Origin: Muribaculaceae bacterium
Lineage (GTDB): Bacteria > Bacteroidota > Bacteroidia > Bacteroidales > Muribaculaceae
DNA length: 64,000 nucleotides
Assembly (NCBI GenBank): GCA_017473615.1
Contig: JAFUKL010000004.1
Coordinates: 1-64,000 of the forward strand
Reading direction: 5' to 3'
Below, piece after piece: positions 9,003 to 18,900 of this stretch (positions within the stretch are counted from its first letter, which is position 1; every line of letters begins with the position of its first letter). The notes under the pieces are model-generated. The model ran no database searches. It saw only the letters and a program-made list of their open reading frames with translations, and was not told the DNA's origin. A program made the position numbers and the translations under genes.

Positions 9003-10133
9003 GTGATACTCAACAGCATATCAATATTGAATTTCAAGAATATAGGAGAAGCTGCCATGCGCTTTTCTCCTAAGGTGAATTGTTTTATCGGAAATAACGG
9101 TATGGGCAAAACCAATATTCTTGATGCAATATATTACCTTAGTTTTAGTAAAAGTTATGTAAATCAGGGGGATAGTACAGTGATTCGTCACGGAGAAGAG
9201 TTTATGCTGCTTAAAGGCGGTTATCTTCGCCGAGGAGAACCTGAAGAAATTGCGCTTTCATTGCAACGAGGAAAACGAAAAACGCTGAAACGCAATGGGA
9301 AGGAGTATAAGAAACTAAGTCTGCATATAGGTTTGTTGCCTGTGGTGATGGTGTCCCCGATGGATTGGGAACTTATCAGGGGTGCAGGAGAGGAACGCCG
9401 TAGGCTTATGGATGTGATAATTTCCCAAAGTAATCCTGAATACTTGGCTGCTCTCATAAAATACGGTAAGGCGGTAGAGAACAGGAATGCCATGATAAGG
9501 CAAGGCTACCGTGATCCGCTTTTATATGAAACGGTCGAAGAACAGATAAGTGTTTCGGCGGAATATATACATAAGTGTCGCAGTGAATGGGTGAAGGATT
9601 TTTCGCCGATATTCATGGATTATTATCGGTGTATTTCAGGAAGTGCCGAGAGTGTGCGACTTTCTTATAAGAGCCATTTGAACGAAATGGATATGAGAGA
9701 TCTGCTTTCTGTATGTAGAGAGCGGGATATGGTGATAGGTTATACCACACGGGGTGTTCATAGGGATGATATAGAGTTGCTGCTTGGGGAGCATTCGATG
9801 CGTAAGACGGGCTCACAAGGGCAATGTAAGACCTATACCGTGGCATTGCGTCTTGCCCAGTATGATTTCCTGAAAAGAGAGAGCGGAGTTACCCCGATTT
9901 TATTGCTTGACGATATTTTTGACAAACTTGACGCAAGTAGGGTGGAGAATATAATCACAATGGTTAGTAACGGGCATGGGTTCGGTCAGATTTTTATCAC
10001 TGATACTAACCGTACTCATCTTGATGAGATAATATCACGGGTTGGAGGCGATTACAGTATTTTTGTCGTTAATAAGGGCTGTATAACCCCGACTGATTCC
10101 GTAGAAAAAGAGGAAAAAGATGAAACGGAGTAA
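9003..10133 (+). CDS. recF: DNA repair and replication protein RecF
   Basis: 376 residues. A cytosolic SMC-like ATPase that loads RecA at gaps. Walker A is GNNGMGKTN near residue 30, preceded by the family start ILNSISILNFKNI. The ABC signature region SQGQCKTY is near residue 264 and Walker B ILLLDDIFDKLD near 299. The start is GTG: an ATG two bases upstream is out of frame and the next internal ATG would remove the first beta-strand of the ATPase fold. The gene overlaps the DUF721 gene by 14 bases, an arrangement I recall as usual in Bacteroidales. Confidence 0.94.
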   Translation: MILNSISILNFKNIGEAAMRFSPKVNCFIGNNGMGKTNILDAIYYLSFSKSYVNQGDSTVIRHGEEFMLLKGGYLRRGEPEEIALSLQRGKRKTLKRNGKEYKKLSLHIGLLPVVMVSPMDWELIRGAGEERRRLMDVIISQSNPEYLAALIKYGKAVENRNAMIRQGYRDPLLYETVEEQISVSAEYIHKCRSEWVKDFSPIFMDYYRCISGSAESVRLSYKSHLNEMDMRDLLSVCRERDMVIGYTTRGVHRDDIELLLGEHSMRKTGSQGQCKTYTVALRLAQYDFLKRESGVTPILLLDDIFDKLDASRVENIITMVSNGHGFGQIFITDTNRTHLDEIISRVGGDYSIFVVNKGCITPTDSVEKEEKDETE

Positions 10134-10410
10134 TGCTGAGACCATAGGGCAGATTATACAGAGTTATCTCGAATCGGAAAATCTTGACAGCAAGATGTAT
10201 GAATTGAGGGCGGCTGAATTGTGGGCTGATGTGGTGGGTTCCGGAGTAAATCGATATACGGTCAACCGATATGTGAAAAACGGATGCCTTTTTGTGAGAT
10301 TGTCTTCAGCAGCTCTACGTAACGAACTTATGCTTGGGCGTTCCATATTGGTTAAAAGAATCAATGAGGCGTTAGGCAGAGAGATTATAAAAGATATAAT
10401 ATTCAGATGA
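10120..10410 (+). CDS. DUF721 (DciA-like) protein
   Basis: 96 residues with the DUF721 pattern: helices around AELWADVVG at about 30-40, then YTVNRYVKNGCLFVRLSSAALRNEL style strands and a helix ending in IKDIIFR. Proteins of this family bind nucleic acid; the family includes DciA, which helps load the replicative helicase in bacteria lacking DnaC, though the Bacteroidota versions are short and their role is unproven. It overlaps the end of recF by 14 bases and is followed one base later by the thioesterase gene. Confidence 0.85.
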   Translation: MKRSNAETIGQIIQSYLESENLDSKMYELRAAELWADVVGSGVNRYTVNRYVKNGCLFVRLSSAALRNELMLGRSILVKRINEALGREIIKDIIFR

Positions 10411-10411
10411 T

Positions 10412-10873
10412 ATGGAGAAAACAAAAAATCCCTTTTATATAGAACCTGTTGCACCATTCAGGCACACACTTGAGGTGCAAATAAGATTCAATGACATAGA
10501 TGCTCTCGGGCATGTGAATAACGCGGTGTACATGGAGTTCTTTGATTTAGGTAAAGCCAAGTATTTTACGGCAGCCAATAATGGACCGGTGGACTGGCGC
10601 ACGGCTAATATTGTGGTTGCTAATGTAAATTGTAATTATTTGGCTCCGATTTATTTCAATGAGGCTGTTGCCGTTCAGACGCAGTGCATCTATGTGCATG
10701 ACCGCAGTGTCAAATTGCTGCAGCAACTCATAAATGTGGCTACAGGTGAAGTCAAGTGCCAGTGTGTGGTGATAATGGTAGGCTTTGATGTTAAAAACGG
10801 TGTTTCAGCTCCTATTTCCGATGAATGGAAAATGCGCTTAGCGGAATATGAATGCCGCCGTCTCGATGAATAA
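10412..10873 (+). CDS. Acyl-CoA thioesterase, hotdog fold
   Basis: 153 residues, a single hotdog domain of the 4-hydroxybenzoyl-CoA thioesterase/YbgC group. The motif RFNDIDALGHVNNAVYMEFF around residues 25-45 contains the catalytic Asp and the HVNNA helix. It would hydrolyse a cytosolic acyl-CoA; the physiological substrate cannot be read from sequence. Cotranscribed with recF and DUF721. Confidence 0.88.
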   Translation: MEKTKNPFYIEPVAPFRHTLEVQIRFNDIDALGHVNNAVYMEFFDLGKAKYFTAANNGPVDWRTANIVVANVNCNYLAPIYFNEAVAVQTQCIYVHDRSVKLLQQLINVATGEVKCQCVVIMVGFDVKNGVSAPISDEWKMRLAEYECRRLDE

Positions 10874-10914
10874 CAGAAATAAAGTACAATAAATAAAAAT
10901 CAACCCTTGATTGC

Positions 10915-11889
10915 ATGAAACCTTTATCCTATGAGATGTCTTTCCCCGAAGTTTGTTCTGACATAAGCAAATGGAAAGAGCTGATAATGGAAACCGGAAA
11001 CCTCCCGGCGGAACTTATGAGTGGGGAAGAGAGTATTGATGTCGGCAGGTGGTATATACTGTATCTTCTGCAAGAGGGGTTAAATGAGAAAGCAGAGCAG
11101 GCATTGGCGTCATTGGACAGGGGTATTTATGCCGATACTTTAGGGGGGGCATGGTTGTATTTGACCGATATGTCGCTGCTGATAGAAAGGAAAGACTTCT
11201 CAGAAGCAATGATAGCCGGAGAGCAATCGCTGAGAATGCTCGCCGCAATGGATACCGATAGGTCTCATGTCGATTATATCGCTATTGTTGCCGTTATTAT
11301 ATATAATCTTGCCAGAATACATCATTCCGTAGGAGAAAACCTGAGAGCCGAGAAAGAATTGATGAAAGCCCAGAAACTGCTGGAGAAATTGGCAAAAAAG
11401 AATAAATCGCGTTTCGGTGCATCTATTGTAAATGCCATCGAGGCATCTACAACCATATTCAATTCCCGAATAAAGCAGATGAATATACTTGCCCATTATC
11501 AGGTTGCCACCGACCTGTATTTGGATAAAGCCCACAAAGGCATAACGCAGGCAATACATGACTTGGTGGACTCTTTGCAAAAGGAGGGGGATTTACACTT
11601 GAAAATAGGAAATTATCGTGATGCGGTGAAATATTATACCAAGGCTTTACGCTATCAGAAAAAAGTGACGCCTAAGATGGGTGAGCGGGAGTTGAGACTA
11701 TCCATCAATATGGGGAGAGCGCTTTTGCGTATAGCCGCGCGACAATCTACGGGAGAACAGTTGTTACGCTCTTTATTACCATTGGCAGAGCGTTTGGATG
11801 CTGCAAACGAAAAGAATGAAATACAGGCATTGCTTGAACATAAAGGAAAATCTTTTGACTTTATGGGCTTCCTGAAAAAAATCTTCTGA
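10915..11889 (+). CDS. TPR-containing hypothetical protein
   Basis: 324 residues, almost entirely helical, no signal peptide or membrane segment. At least one convincing tetratricopeptide hairpin lies near residues 220-250 (LKIGNYRDAVKYYTKALRYQ), and degenerate ones are likely around 40-75 and 110-150 (YNLARIHHSVGENLRAEKEL). Probably a cytosolic protein-interaction module. No enzymatic motif. It follows the thioesterase after 41 bases and may be the last gene of the recF transcript; a 180-base gap separates it from the tRNAs. Confidence 0.7.
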   Translation: MKPLSYEMSFPEVCSDISKWKELIMETGNLPAELMSGEESIDVGRWYILYLLQEGLNEKAEQALASLDRGIYADTLGGAWLYLTDMSLLIERKDFSEAMIAGEQSLRMLAAMDTDRSHVDYIAIVAVIIYNLARIHHSVGENLRAEKELMKAQKLLEKLAKKNKSRFGASIVNAIEASTTIFNSRIKQMNILAHYQVATDLYLDKAHKGITQAIHDLVDSLQKEGDLHLKIGNYRDAVKYYTKALRYQKKVTPKMGERELRLSINMGRALLRIAARQSTGEQLLRSLLPLAERLDAANEKNEIQALLEHKGKSFDFMGFLKKIF

Positions 11890-12023
11890 TTCCATATCAC
11901 AGCAGATTTATTCACATATTCATTAAATCTGCCATATATCAACAAGAATAGGGTTCGTTCTTATTTATACAGCCCGGGGATTGTTGAAATTTTGAAAATA
12001 AATATCTCATAATGGAGGAATAA

Positions 12024-12054
12024 TTTGTGATTTCAGAAAAAAATTGTACCTTTG
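12024..12054 (+). promoter_or_regulatory. tRNA-Tyr/tRNA-Gly promoter
   Basis: TTTG at 12024-12027, 19 bases, TACCTTTG at 12047-12054, an exact consensus match; the tRNA begins 16 bases further on. Confidence 0.75.
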
Positions 12055-12070
12055 CAACGCATTTATGCAA

Positions 12071-12153
12071 GGGTAGGTAGGTAAGTGGTTAAAACGGGCA
12101 GACTGTAAATCTGTTGGCTGACGCCTTCGGCGGTTCGAATCCGTCCCTGCCCA
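12071..12153 (+). tRNA. tRNA-Tyr (GTA)
   Basis: 83 nucleotides. Acceptor GGGTAGG pairs with CCTGCCC at the 3' end; the anticodon loop CTGTAAA carries GTA; the long variable arm (GCTGACGCCTTCGGC region) is the class II arm expected of bacterial tRNA-Tyr; T-loop TTCGAAT. No CCA is encoded. Confidence 0.95.
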
Positions 12154-12161
12154 CTTGATTT

Positions 12162-12234
12162 GCGGAAGTAGCTCAGTTGATAGAGCATCAGCCTTCCAAG
12201 CTGAGGGTCGCGAGTTTGAGCCTCGTCTTCCGCT
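12162..12234 (+). tRNA. tRNA-Gly (TCC)
   Basis: 73 nucleotides. Acceptor GCGGAAG pairs with CTTCCGC; anticodon loop CTTCCAA carries TCC. It follows tRNA-Tyr after 8 bases and shares its promoter and terminator. Confidence 0.95.
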
Positions 12235-12239
12235 CAATA

Positions 12240-12281
12240 GGAAAACGGTTCTATATCACATAGAATCGTTTTCCTTTTTTT
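12240..12281 (+). terminator. Intrinsic terminator of the tRNA-Tyr/Gly operon
   Basis: Stem of 15 positions, 12240-12254 with 12260-12274 (GGAAAACG paired with CGTTTTCC plus an inner TTCTAT/ATAGAA), followed by seven T. Confidence 0.9.
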
Positions 12282-12303
12282 CGGGCAAAGTCCGGCAAAA
12301 ATG

Positions 12304-12350
12304 TAAAAGAAAAATCGCTAAGGGTTGAGATTTCAACTACTTAGCGATTT
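12304..12350 (-). terminator. Terminator of the CAT tRNA (minus strand)
   Basis: AAATCGCTAAG (12312-12322) pairs with CTTAGCGATTT (12340-12350), with an inner GTTGA/TCAAC stem. Read on minus it ends in TTCTTTT, just downstream of the minus-strand tRNA. Confidence 0.75.
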
Positions 12351-12356
12351 GTTGTG

Positions 12357-12430
12357 TGGTCCCACTTGGGCTTGAACCAAGGACCCCCTGATTATGAGTC
12401 AGATGCTCTAACCAACTGAGCTATAGGACC
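12357..12430 (-). tRNA. tRNA with CAT anticodon, probably tRNA-Ile2 (lysidine type)
   Basis: 74 nucleotides. On minus, acceptor GGTCCTA pairs with TGGGACC; the anticodon loop is CTCATAA. CAT could be elongator Met or Ile2. The acceptor has C4-G69 and C5-G68, the pairs known to be read by TilS when it makes lysidine in Escherichia coli, which favours tRNA-Ile(k2CAU). The D-arm lacks initiator features. A minus-strand promoter lies at 12462-12492. Confidence 0.85.
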
Positions 12431-12461
12431 TGCTTTTTATTGTTGCCTCAAAAAGCGAGTA

Positions 12462-12492
12462 CAAAGGTATGGCTTTTATTTTAAAAATGCAA
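12462..12492 (-). promoter_or_regulatory. Promoter of the CAT tRNA
   Basis: On minus: TTG at 12492-12490, 20 bases, TACCTTTG at 12469-12462. The tRNA begins about 30 bases downstream at 12430. Confidence 0.7.
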
Positions 12493-12651
12493 GCATAATC
12501 ATGAATGTTTTGTTGAAAAAACAAAAATATGCCTTAAAAGGTCTTTAAATTGTCTTGTTGTGCTGTGATTCTTATGAAATTTCTTAAATAATCCGAAACA
12601 TGAACCAAGAAAAATTATAATGGCATTTTTAATAAAATTCAAGACGGTGTC

Positions 12652-14022
12652 TTATTCTTTGGGTAAAGTTGAAACCAATTTATTTAGCTTGCGCATTTGA
12701 TATGTTATCATTATTCCGGTTATAAGTGTTGCAATGAAATCGGATACTGAATAGGCTATCCATATACCTGTGAGACCGAAAATTTGTGACATAATGTATA
12801 TCAACGGCAACAGGAACAATATTTGCCTTGTAAGGCTGAGGAATATTGATTGTCCTGCAAGTCCTAAAGATTGGAACATGGTGGTGGAAACAATCTGGAA
12901 TCCAACTGCCCAAAATATAACTGTTCCTATTCGCAGTGCGATTGATGTGTTGGCTATCAATTCGGGATCGGTGGTGAACGCTCTGGCAATCCACTGCGGT
13001 GCAAATTGTGCGCCCAATGTTCCGATGAATGTTACTGCCGATGCGGCTGCCACAGAGAGCCAGTAGGCTTTTTTCAGACGATTGAATTTCCTTGCTCCAT
13101 AGTTGAAACCTATAATAGGCTGCATACCTTGTGTTATACCTATCACAATCATACATAACAGTTGGGCGTAAGTCATGAGTATGCCCAATGCACCCACAGC
13201 GGAATCTCCTCCATATTGGTGCAGCAGATTGTTGACTATGCCGTTTACTGCGCTACCTGCCATGTTTACGACGAACGGGGCTGCTCCTATGGCTGTAATA
13301 GAGGTGAAAATCGACCATTTGAGCTTGTATATTCCAGGCTTGAAATGCAACTCGCTTTTCTTGGAAACGAAGTGCGACATTACAAACAGCATGGATATAG
13401 TCATTGCTATGTCGGTGGCAATAGCTGCTCCTTTAATCCCCCATTCAAATAAGAATATGAAAGTTGGAGCAAGAACCACGTTAAGCCCTGCTCCGATAAA
13501 CATAGTTACCATTGCTCGCGAGGGGTAGCCTGATGCGCGCATAATGTTGTTGAATGAAAAGCACAGGTTCATTATGAGCATTCCGGGAAGGATATATGCC
13601 ATGAAATCATGTGCATAAGGCAGTGTTGTCTCGCTTGCCCCGAACAATCTTAGGATATCGTCCAAAAAGATTGAGAACAGCATTATATAGATGAAACCGA
13701 ACAGCAGGGTTAGGACAAGACTGTTTCCCAGAATCAGTTCTGCCTTACGCTTGTCGTTCTGTCCTAATACTATGGAAATTCTTGCAGCTGCTCCTGCTCC
13801 GATAAGAGTGCCTACTGCAGCCGACAGGTTCATTACCGGGAAAGTTATAGCCAATCCGGCAATGGCATCGCTGCCTACTCCCTGACCGATAAAAATGCGG
13901 TCGACAATATTGTAAAGGGACATTACAACTATACCTACTATGGCGGGCAGACTATATTGCCATAGCAACTTACCCACCGGCTCATTTCCGAGACGGTATA
14001 TGTTGTTTTCTTTCTCCTCCAT
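12652..14022 (-). CDS. MATE-family multidrug/cation exporter
   Basis: 456 residues, twelve predicted membrane helices in two similar halves, the full length for MATE transporters. Start EENNIYRLGNEPVGKLLWQYSLPAIVGIVVMSLYNIVDRIFIGQ style is the MepA/DinF-like bacterial branch; each half begins with a P-x-x-x-x-x-x-x-LYNIVD or VNGIVNNLL segment. It should export cationic compounds against a sodium or proton gradient through the inner membrane. It stands alone on minus, between the CAT tRNA and nadB; a TACCTTTG -7 element lies at 14057-14050. Confidence 0.92.
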   Translation of the reverse strand: MEEKENNIYRLGNEPVGKLLWQYSLPAIVGIVVMSLYNIVDRIFIGQGVGSDAIAGLAITFPVMNLSAAVGTLIGAGAAARISIVLGQNDKRKAELILGNSLVLTLLFGFIYIMLFSIFLDDILRLFGASETTLPYAHDFMAYILPGMLIMNLCFSFNNIMRASGYPSRAMVTMFIGAGLNVVLAPTFIFLFEWGIKGAAIATDIAMTISMLFVMSHFVSKKSELHFKPGIYKLKWSIFTSITAIGAAPFVVNMAGSAVNGIVNNLLHQYGGDSAVGALGILMTYAQLLCMIVIGITQGMQPIIGFNYGARKFNRLKKAYWLSVAAASAVTFIGTLGAQFAPQWIARAFTTDPELIANTSIALRIGTVIFWAVGFQIVSTTMFQSLGLAGQSIFLSLTRQILFLLPLIYIMSQIFGLTGIWIAYSVSDFIATLITGIMITYQMRKLNKLVSTLPKE

Positions 14023-14179
14023 AAATCTTTTTTACCTTTTTCCGAGGTGCAAAGGTACTGAATAATTGCATATTTTTTGAATTTGCAAGTTAAAAAAGTA
14101 TCGTTTTCATGGTTTTTTGTCAATTTTAATTTAAGTTTGTACTCTGATTCATTTAAATGAATGATAAAACATAATCGCG

Positions 14180-15748
14180 ATGGTATACAAGTATGATTAT
14201 CTCGTTATCGGTTCGGGTATAGCCGGAATGAGTTTTGCTCTGAAAGTAGCAAAAACGGGTAAAGTCGCTTTAGTGTGCAAATCCACTCTTGATGAGGCTA
14301 ATACTGCTTTAGCGCAGGGTGGTGTGGCGTCGGTAACCAATAAGCTTGTCGATAATTTCGATAAGCACATTGAGGATACAATGATAGCCGGCGACCGGCT
14401 TAGTGACAGGGCGGCAGTGGAAAAGGTTGTGACTGAAGCGCCGTCACAAATACAAGAACTTATTCGTTGGGGTGTGGACTTTGACAAAAATGAGAACGGA
14501 GAATTTGACTTGCATCGTGAGGGCGGGCATTCCGAGTTTCGTATTTTGCATCATCGGGACAATACCGGATTTGAGATTCAGGAAAGTTTGATAAAGGCAG
14601 TCAGAGCAAATCCCAATATAGATATATTCGAAAAGCACTTTGCCGTGGAGATTTGTACTCAGCATCACCTTGGCAAGATTGTTACTCGTCGCACGCCGGA
14701 TATAACGTGCTATGGGGCATACGTGCTTGATGAGGCTACCGGTAATGTCAATACGTTCCTGTCGAAAGTGACGCTGATGGCTACCGGTGGCTGTGGTGCG
14801 GTGTACCGCACAACCACTAATCCGCTTGTGGCTACCGGTGACGGCATAGCTATGGTGTATCGTGCCAAGGGAACGGTACAGGATATGGAATTTGTCCAGT
14901 TTCACCCTACGGCTCTGTATCATCCCGGTGATCGTCCGTCGTTCCTTATAACCGAAGCTATGCGAGGCTATGGGGCAGTACTGCGCACGCTTGATGGCAA
15001 GGAATTCATGCACAAGTATGACAAACGATTGTCGCTTGCGCCTCGTGATATTGTGGCACGTGCCATCGACAATGAAATGAAAATGCGTGGCGAAGATCAT
15101 GTTTATCTTGACGTTACCCATAAGAATCCGGAAGAGACCAAACGCCATTTTCCTAATATATACAAGAAGTGTATGAGCCTTGGCATTGATATTACCAAGG
15201 ATTATATTCCTGTGGCTCCTGCTGCGCATTATCTTTGCGGCGGAATCAAGGTGGACTTGAACGCATGTTCTTCCATTCACAGACTTTATGCCGTGGGTGA
15301 ATGTTCTTGTACCGGACTGCACGGGGGAAATCGTCTTGCATCAAATTCGCTTATAGAGGCTGTTGTTTATGCCGATGCGGCGGCAAAGCATTCTATGGCT
15401 CACATCTATGAATATTCTTATCGTGAAGATATCCCGGAATGGAATGATGACGGTACTCAGCATCCTGAAGAGATGGTGCTTATCACGCAGAGCGAAAAAG
15501 AAGTGGGACAGATAATGGGTACTTATGTAGGCATAGTGCGCAGCAATTTACGTCTCGACCGTGCTTGGAATAGGTTGGATATACTATATGAAGAAACAGA
15601 GAAACTGTTTAAATCGAGCAAAGTATCTCGTAAAATATGCGAGTTACGCAATATAATAAACGTTGGATACCTGATAATGCGTCAGGCGAAGGAACGACAT
15701 GAATCCCGCGGACTTCACTACACTATCGACTATCCCCCGAAGAAATAA
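14180..15748 (+). CDS. nadB: L-aspartate oxidase
   Basis: 522 residues. A flavoenzyme that oxidises L-aspartate to iminoaspartate, the first step of NAD synthesis, in the cytosol. FAD-binding VIGSGIAGMSFALKVA lies at the N-terminus; the HREGGHSEFRILHHRD segment (about residues 113-128) is diagnostic, and the active-site region GGCGAVYRTTTNP and the C-terminal LHGGNRLASNSLIEA follow in normal order. A divergently transcribed MATE gene lies upstream. nadA and nadC are not in this window. Confidence 0.95.
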   Translation: MVYKYDYLVIGSGIAGMSFALKVAKTGKVALVCKSTLDEANTALAQGGVASVTNKLVDNFDKHIEDTMIAGDRLSDRAAVEKVVTEAPSQIQELIRWGVDFDKNENGEFDLHREGGHSEFRILHHRDNTGFEIQESLIKAVRANPNIDIFEKHFAVEICTQHHLGKIVTRRTPDITCYGAYVLDEATGNVNTFLSKVTLMATGGCGAVYRTTTNPLVATGDGIAMVYRAKGTVQDMEFVQFHPTALYHPGDRPSFLITEAMRGYGAVLRTLDGKEFMHKYDKRLSLAPRDIVARAIDNEMKMRGEDHVYLDVTHKNPEETKRHFPNIYKKCMSLGIDITKDYIPVAPAAHYLCGGIKVDLNACSSIHRLYAVGECSCTGLHGGNRLASNSLIEAVVYADAAAKHSMAHIYEYSYREDIPEWNDDGTQHPEEMVLITQSEKEVGQIMGTYVGIVRSNLRLDRAWNRLDILYEETEKLFKSSKVSRKICELRNIINVGYLIMRQAKERHESRGLHYTIDYPPKK

Positions 15749-15757
15749 GAGCTGTTC

Positions 15758-15792
15758 TTAAAATATACTCGAAATAAAATCAAAACAACTTT
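15758..15792 (+). repeat. Dispersed AT-rich element, copy 2
   Basis: Core GAAATAAAATCAAAACAACTT; shares most positions over about 40 bases with the copy at 7379-7413. Here it lies just after nadB and before the terminator. Confidence 0.45.
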
Positions 15793-15810
15793 TAATAACT
15801 TGAAAAATAA

Positions 15811-15857
15811 AATATAGGGCATCGGATTAATATTTTCCGATGCCCTATATTTTTTAT
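15811..15857. terminator. Bidirectional terminator between nadB and the amidase gene
   Basis: Perfect 15-base stem AATATAGGGCATCGG (15811-15825) / CCGATGCCCTATATT (15837-15851). T-rich on plus (TTTTTTAT) and A-rich before it for use on minus, so it can serve both convergent genes. Confidence 0.85.
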
Positions 15858-15908
15858 ATTATTCAGGTCTTCAGAGTTTTAATATAACCAAAGACCTGAA
15901 TCGTCAGC

Positions 15909-18900
15909 TTATAGTACAACCTTAGTTGTTCTGTTGCCTTGTTTCTTGATGAAGATACCCTTTTCAGGATTAGCAACTTTCACACCCTGCAAGTTGTAGT
16001 ATTCAACAGGAGCGTTAGCATCTTCTATTTCCACATCCTCGATTGCGATAGAAGTGTTAGTACCTGTAATAGTCAAGTCTGCCTTAGCCGGAGTAACAGC
16101 CTTCGGTGTTTCTTGTGGCAATGAATATACCGCAAGACCAACGGTACGACCATATACATACATATTGTTTGCAGCATCGAAACAAATTTCGTTAACTTCA
16201 GTTGCTCCGCTTATAGTCACTTCATACAAGAAGTTGAATGTTGGAATACCGTCAACGAACTCAAATTCATAAATGTTAACATTGGCATTACCGTTAGCGC
16301 ATGCAAACAAGGTCTTGTCTTTGTTCAATGAAAGACCGGCTCCGTTGCATCCGTCAAGTTCTTTTAAGCTTTCTCCTGAGTTGAACAGCACGTTGCCGTC
16401 ATAGTCAGCAAACAAGAATCCCGGAACTCCGGCTGAATTGTTTCCTGAACCGCGAACTTGTGACCAGAATATACCTTCTTCGTAAGCTCTGACTTCCACG
16501 TTGGTGTTAGCGAGGTAACCCTTGAAATTGTCATAAATGTATGTAGGTGCTTTATCCCAAGAGTCAGCTGCGCCTAAATCATAACCTACCGGAGTTTGTC
16601 CGTTGGCAGAAGGATAATCTTCACAGAACATGAACATCTTACGATCTTCACCATTACCTATCAAAGATACGCCGGTTGTACCGCCACCGGTTATCACTTC
16701 ATCTGCGTTTTTGAATTCGCCATCGGGTTGACGTGTTGATTCGTCGAAGATGTTAGTTACCTCATCAGTCTTAGCAGGATCGAATACCCAAATACCAGAA
16801 TATCCGTCGCTCCAGTCAGAAATATAAACTTTTCCTTCGCTTGTAGCGCAGCGGAAAGGAGACGAAGAGTTTCCAGAATTGAATTTATCGGTCAAGTATC
16901 GTCCTTCTGATACTAAGTTTTGGTTAACGACTTGTATACCCATTGAGTTACCACCGGTTACATAAACTTTACCGTAGTTATCACTTTCTGGATCGTTGTC
17001 AATTGCAACACCACCGCGGTTATTACCTTTGATAATAGTATTGTCTACATGGATGCGGTTAGCTGTTGCGATAGCTTTACCATTAACCTCTACAGCCCAA
17101 GAGTAAGTACCTTCCGCAATTTCAGCACCGTCAATAGTTTGGGTGTTAGTTCCTTTATTCACAACACCAACCGGAACTATAGTCTCTTCTCCGGTTTCTT
17201 TGTTTGTCAAGATGATGTTAGCATCTGTAGCGTCATCACCGGTTACATCAAAAGTCAATGTGTAAACCCCATCAGTCTCGGTCATAGCAAGATTGTATGC
17301 GTATTCTCCTCGTACGATAGGTTGTTCAACCGACTTGGTTGTCAACTTGGTGATAGCCCCATTATTTACAAGGAACAACTCAATCCAGCTGTCGGTAAGT
17401 GTTCCCTCTGCGTCACGTTCCACGATAGTGCGACCGTTAACAGATGCATTGGCGAGAGTACCAAGGTCGGTAGCTTCGGTAACTACTACATCCACAAGTT
17501 TAGCCTTGTCAAAGCCTTCTGTAACATTGATTAGTTTAACAACAGCCTTTCCATCAACTTCATCAGCTGCTACCATAAATGATGCACCTGCATATTTGAA
17601 GAATTCCACTTTAGCAAACGGCTTGTTTAAAAGACCTTCTGCAAGAACTGTGTTGGTAGTTTCGGAGTCGCTTAGGATGATTTCCATTGGCAATTTACCG
17701 GTACCTGACACTACATAATAATTTTCATCAAGTGGTGAAAGATTCCATGTGTAGTCTGTTTCATATTCAGTACTTGAGTGCATATCAGGGCGTGCGAATG
17801 CGTCACCGGCAACAGCTCCATCAATAATAGAGATAACAATATTCCAGATTTGTGTAGAAGAACCTGTTGTTTCGGCTGTAACCACAACACTACCCTTTTC
17901 TATGGTTCCTTGATAATAGAAAGAATTTCCTACAAGAGCACGGTAGAAGTTACCGGTCTTTTGGGTATAGAACCATTCTACTGCTTCTCCTGTTGCTACT
18001 CCGTTTTCATCATTTTCCCACTTATAGAAATATACTTTACCTCTTTCTTCTCCGTCTTCAGAAGATTGTGTTGAGCTATAGTGATTCTTTCCCTTCGCAC
18101 AACCTACAAGAACTCCGTCGGCTGTAAGTTGAATATCAGACAAAGCCAATCTTGTACCTTGGCAAACGGTGGTTCCAAGTTGAGAAATGACACTCTTGTT
18201 TACAAGGTCATATACAAGAAGAACGGGTGTGTTGTCTTCTTTAATAGCAAGGATATACATTACATCGTCTTTTATTTGTGTACGACGAATTGTTGTTCCT
18301 TCCAATTCTTCTATTGCTTGAGCAGCATATTCTTCCACTACGTTGTATGAAGAAGCTGCCTTAATACCGCCTTCGATGATTTCGTCCGGATAATCCACAT
18401 AAACAATTGCCGGTGGAACATAAGCGATATTTTCCAAGAATACTTCAGGTAAAGCATTCTTTCCAACTTCTACTGTAACGGCTACCGGCTCTTCAAGAGG
18501 CTTGTAGTCAGCATGTGTACATTCTATTGTATAATTTCCCGGTTCTACACCATTGAATACGAAAGCACCGTTGTATTCATCATCGGTAGTGTAAGTTGCC
18601 ACTTCTGTACCGTCTTTTTTCAAGGTTACCACTACGTTGTTAAGTGGCATAAGCAAGTCGTTGGTGCTTGCATTAGCTTTATAGTAGTCATGAGAGAAGT
18701 GCTCATGCTTATCGCGAACGATACCGTAGATTGTACCGGTGGTTTCTTTTTTGTCCCATCCGAAATAATCGGCGATACCACGAGCGTAAGCCACGCCTTC
18801 AAGATGACACACGTCCCAGTTCATATAGCGGTGACGTGCCGGCTGATAAGTGTGGAAATAGCCTTCTGCAAGGAATCCCGGAACACCATGCTTGATTACG

